The translations under genes were made by a program, and so were the position numbers. Positions 22,340 through 26,470 of a DNA stretch of 26,470 nucleotides are shown piece after piece. Position 1 is the first letter of the stretch. Every line of letters starts with the position of its first letter. The notes under the pieces are model-generated. The model searched no databases and was not told where the DNA came from. It worked only from the letters and a program-made list of their open reading frames with translations. The DNA comes from an uncultured Duncaniella sp. GTDB taxonomy: Bacteria; Bacteroidota; Bacteroidia; Bacteroidales; Muribaculaceae. The DNA lies in NCBI GenBank assembly GCA_910577335.1, contig CAJTMJ010000044.1, forward strand, positions 1 through 26,470. The letters are read 5' to 3'.

Positions 22340-23785
22340 TCCCAGCACCTTAGACAGGTAGACATCACAGAGATAGATGTCAATTCGAGCATCTATATTC
22401 TCGGAATGAGCCTTAAGCCATGCCGTCTGCGCCTCCATCACATTGTCAATAGTCATCACACCATCACGGAAACCCACGTCGGCACATCGGAGATTTTCGT
22501 CAGCTTCCTCAAGATTAGATTCAGTCATACGGTAAGTCTTAAGCGCTTCCTGAGCCTTGAACGAAGCCTGATTCACCTGAAGATCCACGAGATCCTTGGC
22601 ATTGTCAAGCTCAAGCTGAGCCGCCAAAGTCTGGGCTTTCGCCGCACGGTATTTATTATAATTGCCGCCCCAATGCCATATAGGCACTGTGAGGACCGCC
22701 CCTACGGAGAACATACCGTTGAAGCGATTTTTGAATCCGTTGAAAACGTTGGGGTTTGAAAATGAATATGTACCTACCAATGCGAGATTAGGCATCATGG
22801 ATGAACGTGCCACCTTAGCCTTTTCGTCATAGATCTTCACACCGAGTTCGAGGGCGCGTATATCCTCTCGCGACCGATAAACATCCTGCATATTGTATTC
22901 CCGTGCTATCGGTGCGCCTGTGAGTATCCCCTCGGCGTCCTCATCGGCAAGAGTGAACACGCTGTTGAGCGGAAGTCCGCACACCTGCGCAAGAGCCATT
23001 CTTGACAACACCAACCCATTGTTGACCTTTGTGAGATCAACCTCTGCCGAGTTGCGCTTTACATCCACTGTAAGCTGGTCACGCTTCGTTGCCACACCCT
23101 GCTCCACCATCAGGCGGACATTATGCTGGAGAGTGTCAAGGAGATTGACATAGCTTACAGCAAGTTTCTGCTTAGCCTTCAGCGACACCACTTGCCAATA
23201 AGCGGCATCGACAGCATAGATTATGTTCTGCGCCTCATTGTCATGCATACGCCGGGCAAGCTCCTCGGCATAGCCTGTAATCTTGTTCATCGCTACGATT
23301 TTACCACCCATAAATATCGGCTGGGTGAGGGTCACGGCACCGAAAAACACATTGTGCATGTCAAATTCAAGTGCCTCCTTGGGGAGTAGCGCGACATTTT
23401 CAGGGACGAACTGTCCGTTAACCTGAATAGGCTCCCCGGTGAGTGGATTTTTCACCAATCCCATCTCATAACCTTTTTTCTCAAGGTTGAATGTCTCCAC
23501 CGGTAGATACTGATCCTTATCAATGATCGCAATACCTTTTTGGTTATACATGTATCCGCCGGCAAAGTCGAGCGAAGGGAGATAGGCGGCAAACGCCTCC
23601 TTCTTCTGATACTTTGCAGCCTCGATGCCGTATGCCGATTTGCGTAGATTCTTGTTATTGGCAAGCGCTGTCTGACGACACTGCTCAAGGGTCATGACAC
23701 TCCCTTCCTGCACAGCGTCGGTCTGAGCCGCTGCCATTAACCCCACAAGGATTGATGCTGTAAGAAAAAAACTGCGTAGAACCAT
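22319..23785 (-). CDS. TolC-family outer-membrane efflux protein
   Basis: 488 aa, typical TolC length. The signal peptide is MVLRSFFLTASILVGLMAAA, cleaved near AAQT. The mature protein begins with VMTLEQCRQTALANNKNLR, the first helical OEP repeat, and carries a second OEP repeat from about residue 280 (YRSREDIRALELGVKIYDEKAKVARS). In between are the beta segments (AAYLPSLDFAGGYMYN and VTLTQPIFMGG), including the family's LTQPIF motif. It forms the trimeric channel through the outer membrane for the HlyD/ABC-2 exporter encoded downstream, and is the first gene of that operon. Its last seven codons lie in a tandem repeat, so the C-terminal tail may vary. Confidence 0.93.
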   Translation of the reverse strand: MVLRSFFLTASILVGLMAAAQTDAVQEGSVMTLEQCRQTALANNKNLRKSAYGIEAAKYQKKEAFAAYLPSLDFAGGYMYNQKGIAIIDKDQYLPVETFNLEKKGYEMGLVKNPLTGEPIQVNGQFVPENVALLPKEALEFDMHNVFFGAVTLTQPIFMGGKIVAMNKITGYAEELARRMHDNEAQNIIYAVDAAYWQVVSLKAKQKLAVSYVNLLDTLQHNVRLMVEQGVATKRDQLTVDVKRNSAEVDLTKVNNGLVLSRMALAQVCGLPLNSVFTLADEDAEGILTGAPIAREYNMQDVYRSREDIRALELGVKIYDEKAKVARSSMMPNLALVGTYSFSNPNVFNGFKNRFNGMFSVGAVLTVPIWHWGGNYNKYRAAKAQTLAAQLELDNAKDLVDLQVNQASFKAQEALKTYRMTESNLEEADENLRCADVGFRDGVMTIDNVMEAQTAWLKAHSENIDARIDIYLCDVYLSKVLGQLAVGN

Positions 23786-23871
23786 TATTGATAAATATCT
23801 TGAAACGTGAATATAAATACCTTACCTGCAGCCGTGCTGCGACCTCGGTAAATGTATATGAAATGTGTATG

Positions 23872-23904
23872 CAAATATAACCCCTTTTCCTAAACAAATG
23901 TTTA
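23872..23904 (-). promoter_or_regulatory. Efflux operon promoter with operator-like palindrome
   Basis: TATATTTG (minus, 23879-23872) matches TAnnTTTG. Just upstream, TAAACA-AA-TGTTTA (23891-23904) is a perfect palindrome that also contains a TTTG (23898-23895). The TTTG to -7 gap is only 15 bases, shorter than normal. A palindrome over the promoter suggests a TetR-like repressor; no such gene is in the window. Confidence 0.5.
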
Positions 23905-23953
23905 AAAAAAGGGGATTATAATTGGTGGATAATAGGAGAAAAATTGGTCTATT

Positions 23954-24412
23954 TTACTTATTGATCATTGCCCTGATATCTGCGGGTGTTATTTTGCCTG
24001 TGATAAGGATAGCGTTAAACTCGCTCTTATCCTCGTTAAGAATAAGGTATTGGTTAACGTCGTTGGCATTCTTTTTCATATATATCTTAGTGCGCTCTTT
24101 TCCCTCATTCACACTTAGAAGTTCCTCGCATCCCTTAGTGTCAATACTTGCTGCCGCATCCTTACTAAGCTTGGCTGCCATAGAGGCATTTTCGGTGGTA
24201 AGTATCAGGATATTGTCGAGTTTGCCTGCGAGTCCTCTCATATCCATCCCTTCAGTTTTCATGTCGGGCATCATTTCGAGCATCGCCTTTGACACACGTA
24301 CCGATGTCACACCGTCAACATCCGAGTATTTATCAAAAAACTTAGTGATCTGCGCCATGCTGGAAAATACTGTTACAGCGAGGAGGATTGTCAAAATATA
24401 TATTCTTTTCAT
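23954..24412 (-). CDS. DUF4252-family secreted protein
   Basis: 152 aa with an N-terminal signal peptide (MKRIYILTILLAVTVFSSMA, cleaved before QITKFF). The rest (FDKYSDVDGVTSVRVSKAMLEMMP ... KIYMKKNANDVNQYLILNED... FNAILITGKI) fits DUF4252, a small periplasmic or surface protein family that in Bacteroidetes is often encoded with ECF sigma factors. Its function is unknown. It is the last gene of the sigma operon, 30 bp after the probable anti-sigma gene, and is a distant paralog of the first gene. No terminator was found after it. Confidence 0.85.
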   Translation of the reverse strand: MKRIYILTILLAVTVFSSMAQITKFFDKYSDVDGVTSVRVSKAMLEMMPDMKTEGMDMRGLAGKLDNILILTTENASMAAKLSKDAAASIDTKGCEELLSVNEGKERTKIYMKKNANDVNQYLILNEDKSEFNAILITGKITPADIRAMINK

Positions 24413-24442
24413 AATCTGTTATGTTTATATGGGTTGTTGTTT

Positions 24443-24988
24443 TTAAATGTTGTTTATCTGTTCAAGGCTTGAATTTACCTGCCTTTGAATTTTTTCAGAG
24501 GTTTCATTGACGGTTTCCATCCCGTCCATGCTTTTGTCGAGGGCATTTGCGAATATCCGCAAAGCCTTTTCGGTCTGCTGGTAAGCTTCTTCGGGGGTGA
24601 CGTTTGATTCGGCATGTAAGTCGGCGGTCGGGATATTGGATTTTGCGAAGGACACTCCGAGAGCCACTACAAGTATCAGAGAAGCTGCTATACTGACTAT
24701 TGCCCTAATGCTCATCGGACGTATTCGCCTGCGGTTTTCCGCAGCCTTGCGCTCGGCTGCTTCCCAAGAGTCTATCGCCCCTTCCAATCGCTCCTCAAGC
24801 CCCATCGGTATCTGTGGTTCGGCGACATTCATGAGCTGGAGAAAGATCTCTTTCTCAGCGAGCAGTTCGTCAGCCACATCTTCACCGGCGAAGTAACATG
24901 TCAGCTGCTTTTCCTCAGCTTCCGTTGTTTCTCCGTTGTAATACCGGTCAAGGAGTTTTTTGATTTCGGTTATATTATTTCCGTTCAT
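24443..24988 (-). CDS. Probable membrane-bound anti-sigma factor
   Basis: 181 aa. The cytoplasmic N-terminal part (about 1-90) starts ITEIKKLLDRYYNGETTEAEEKQL, a helical pattern seen in Bacteroidetes anti-sigma-like proteins. A single membrane segment lies at about 94-114 (IRAIVSIAASLILVVALGVSF). The C-terminal part is a short, hydrophilic, coiled-coil-like periplasmic tail. It overlaps the sigma factor gene by 14 bases, so the two are translationally coupled, which supports a sigma/anti-sigma pair. There is no clear zinc motif, and the anti-sigma role is inferred from position and topology. Confidence 0.75.
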   Translation of the reverse strand: MNGNNITEIKKLLDRYYNGETTEAEEKQLTCYFAGEDVADELLAEKEIFLQLMNVAEPQIPMGLEERLEGAIDSWEAAERKAAENRRRIRPMSIRAIVSIAASLILVVALGVSFAKSNIPTADLHAESNVTPEEAYQQTEKALRIFANALDKSMDGMETVNETSEKIQRQVNSSLEQINNI

Positions 24989-25487
24989 AGTTCAATAGTA
25001 GATTATATTGTTCTCGGATCTTTTTGCGGGCACGGCTCAGGAGAGTCCTGATGTTCCCCGGCGAGAGTCCGGTTGAAAGTTCAATTTCGTCAAACGACAT
25101 ATCGGCAACATCTCTCAGTGTCATCACCCGTCGTTGAGGCTCAGGCAGTCTGTTTATCAGATCCATCACCTTTACCGCCTCGTCATGGGTTTCGATATCG
25201 TGTGCGACATCATCGTCTGCCATAAGTGTTAACGATTCGGGAAGTTCGTCTGCTTCGTCCAGATGCTTTCGCCTGATGCTGTCAAAGCAGACATTCTTAA
25301 GGGTCGCCATGCAGAAACCGTCGGGATTTTCAAGCTCGAAAAATTCTTCACGCTTGCTCCATAGGCGGTAGTAGGTTTCCTGCACCATATCCTCCGCATC
25401 CTGAGCGTTACCCACAAGCCTGAAAGCCATGCGGTAAAGTTTGGGATGACATGGGAGGAATAGGAGTTTGAATTCAGCGGCGTCCAT
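24975..25487 (-). CDS. ECF-type RNA polymerase sigma factor
   Basis: 170 aa, with the two domains of ECF sigma factors and no others. Sigma-2 (about 13-80) includes LYRMAFRLVGNAQDAEDMVQETYYRLW, which contacts core polymerase and the -10 element. Sigma-4 (about 109-160) includes RLPEPQRRVMTLRDVADMSFDEIE and the helix-turn-helix GLSPGNIRTLLSRARKKIR, which reads the -35 element. It overlaps its neighbours by 14 bases on each side. The operon promoter is AAC-N17-CGTC, the type recognised by ECF sigmas, so autoregulation is likely. Confidence 0.92.
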   Translation of the reverse strand: MDAAEFKLLFLPCHPKLYRMAFRLVGNAQDAEDMVQETYYRLWSKREEFFELENPDGFCMATLKNVCFDSIRRKHLDEADELPESLTLMADDDVAHDIETHDEAVKVMDLINRLPEPQRRVMTLRDVADMSFDEIELSTGLSPGNIRTLLSRARKKIREQYNLLLNYERK

Positions 25488-25977
25488 CGTGCTTTGGAGT
25501 TTGGCTGTTGACCACTCCTGTCACATCGCTCATCTTGAACTTGCCGTTCACCTCCACAAGCGCACAGTCGTCGGAGCTAACACATACTATCACCATCCGG
25601 TGAATCACATCTTTTTTCATCTTTGCGAGCACAAGCACCTTTTCGCCATTGTCATTCGTCCTTACCATCTCCTCATAACCGTTCAATGCGAGATTGCTGA
25701 CACGGTTTTTGAATTTTGATTTGACGGCACTGTTGCAATCCTCAAGGTCGAGCACCCGCACCGATTTTATCTTTTTCACAATCTGGGCGTCCTTGTCGCT
25801 ACCGACAAACTGTTTGCCTAACCACATCATAAACGGGTTGACATTCACATATTCGGCATTTTTAGCTTCTGAAAACTCCGAGAATATATCTTCGAGAGAT
25901 TCATTGTTTGCAGATGCGGCAAATGAAGCCGACCCGGCTGTGAGAGCGATAACGAGTATAAGAATTAGTCTTTTCAT
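25474..25977 (-). CDS. DUF4252-family secreted protein
   Basis: 167 aa, first gene of the ECF sigma operon. The signal peptide is MKRLILILVIALTAGSASFA. The body has the DUF4252 pattern: SLEDIFSEFSEAKNAEYVNVNPFMM near the N-terminus, then IKSVRVLDLEDCN and NGYEEMVRTNDNGEKVLVLAKMKKDVIHRMVIVC. It overlaps the sigma gene by 14 bases, so it must be co-transcribed. Such proteins may be the sensed or effector component of the envelope response; this is inferred from gene order. Confidence 0.83.
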   Translation of the reverse strand: MKRLILILVIALTAGSASFAASANNESLEDIFSEFSEAKNAEYVNVNPFMMWLGKQFVGSDKDAQIVKKIKSVRVLDLEDCNSAVKSKFKNRVSNLALNGYEEMVRTNDNGEKVLVLAKMKKDVIHRMVIVCVSSDDCALVEVNGKFKMSDVTGVVNSQTPKHDGRR

Positions 25978-26072
25978 TTTTCTTTAGTTTTTTAATTTTC
26001 GGATTCTCCGGCGGAGGTTAGTCCGTGGAAGATGTTTTGGTTAGTCTTTTTGAGAGCGCTTTCAATTATGAT

Positions 26073-26099
26073 GACGTGACTTCTCCGAAATTTGTTACA
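26073..26099 (-). promoter_or_regulatory. ECF sigma-dependent promoter of the sigma operon
   Basis: On the minus strand TGTAAC (26099-26094) and CGTC (26076-26073) are separated so that AAC-N17-CGTC is exact, the classical spacing of ECF sigma promoters. An AT-rich tract lies directly upstream. The transcript would begin near 26066, about 90 bases before the first start codon. Confidence 0.65.
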
Positions 26100-26160
26100 A
26101 CAAAAATGAAATTTTTTTGAAAAAATTACTCTCAGCCGTTAATTGAAGCAATCCGGGCAG

Positions 26161-26463
26161 CTATTTCTTCCTCCTTACTCTTTTTGGTATTAGTTTGTTG
26201 ATTTCCCTCAGTGCCATTGGCGGGACGGGGAGTTCGGGCAGCAGCTCCGCAACCCTGACCTCCATCCCTACTGTTCTTAACAGGGAGATGAAATTATTAA
26301 GCGTCAAATTGGGATTTTTCCCTTGTTCGAAATGACATATCGTAGTGTAACTCACCCCTGATTTTTGAGCAAGTTCACGCTGACTCATCCTCGCAGCAAG
26401 CCGATATTCCTTAACCCTGACTTGAACTGAAAAAAGTTGACACTTTTGAGAGCAAAAACTCAA
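26161..26463 (-). CDS. HipB-like XRE-family regulator (5' end uncertain)
   Basis: About 100 aa. The helix-turn-helix core KEYRLAARMSQRELAQKSGVSYTTICHFEQGKN (about 18-50) and helix NNFISLLRTVGMEVRVAELLP are clear. The C-terminal tail PPMALREINKLIPKRVRRKK resembles HipB-type antitoxins of Bacteroidetes. The only in-frame start within the window is TTG at 26463; the frame remains open to the window edge, so the true start may lie outside. The next in-frame ATG would remove the first helix. No hipA-like gene follows within the window, so it is either solitary or partnered upstream of the edge. Confidence 0.7.
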   Translation of the reverse strand: MSFCSQKCQLFSVQVRVKEYRLAARMSQRELAQKSGVSYTTICHFEQGKNPNLTLNNFISLLRTVGMEVRVAELLPELPVPPMALREINKLIPKRVRRKK

Positions 26464-26466
26464 AAG
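26432..26466. promoter_or_regulatory. Overlapping inverted repeats at the 5' end of the XRE gene
   Basis: AAAAGT-TGAC-ACTTTT (26432-26447) is a palindrome, and CTTTTGAG (26443-26450) pairs perfectly with CTCAAAAG (26459-26466). Both look like operator DNA but overlap the assumed first codons of the XRE gene. Confidence 0.45.
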
Positions 26467-26470
26467 AGCC

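Noticed and set aside
23922..24446. 174-codon plus-strand open frame with hydrophobic stretches
   Set aside because: Antisense to the DUF4252 gene; the hydrophobic look reflects the complement of charged codons.

Overview
The window looks like a chromosomal segment of a Bacteroidales bacterium, probably a gut member of the Bacteroides/Muribaculaceae type; the exact family is inferred. The reasons are a SusC/SusD outer-membrane pair with surface lipoproteins carrying the Cys-Ser-Asp-Asp-Asp-Asp export signature, several promoters with the Bacteroidetes -7 box TAnnTTTG, DUF4252, DUF4421 and DUF6922-type proteins, and a six-domain ribosomal protein S1 gene. Most of it is ordinary chromosomal sequence, with two accessory islands: a toxin-antitoxin pair and a REP/RAYT element.

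Layout. At 114-7863 (minus) lies a four-gene SUS-like operon: susC homolog, susD homolog, a surface lipoprotein broken by a one-base frameshift, and a lipoprotein with two fibronectin type III-like domains, closed by a terminator at 110-143. A dense operator-like region (7887-7950) sits over its promoter. At 7961-9927 (minus) are rpsA, its terminator and its promoter. Between rpsA and a small plus-strand gene (10209-10451) is about 375 bp of non-coding DNA that can fold into a nested rod, a candidate structured RNA. An OmpA-family porin follows (10659-11789, minus). At 12045-13186 (plus) is an AT-rich toxin-antitoxin-like pair: an XRE/DUF6922-like protein and an AbiEii-like nucleotidyltransferase. 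A DUF4421 protein follows (13335-14564, plus), convergent with the menA-HIT-greA operon (14592-16390, minus), which has a consensus promoter at 16529-16560.

At 16624-17662 is a small mobile element: a REP-associated tyrosine transposase (RAYT/IS200-like), split by a frameshift at a C5 tract, flanked on both sides by outward-facing inverted arrays of GC-rich palindromes with a period of 85-90 bp. It lies between the greA promoter and xerD.

From 17697 to the end almost everything is on the minus strand: xerD, then a TolC / HlyD / two ABC-2 permease export operon (18747-23785) with no ATPase gene, then an ECF sigma operon (DUF4252, sigma factor, probable anti-sigma, DUF4252; 23954-25977) preceded by a typical ECF promoter (AAC-N17-CGTC), and finally a HipB-like XRE regulator that runs to or past the window edge.

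How the genes relate: the SUS operon would import an oligosaccharide or peptide across the outer membrane, but no degradative enzyme is present to name the substrate. The efflux operon would export small molecules through TolC. The ECF operon is probably autoregulated. No tRNA, rRNA or CRISPR array was recognised. I ran no searches; family names come from reading motifs, and coordinates were counted by hand.
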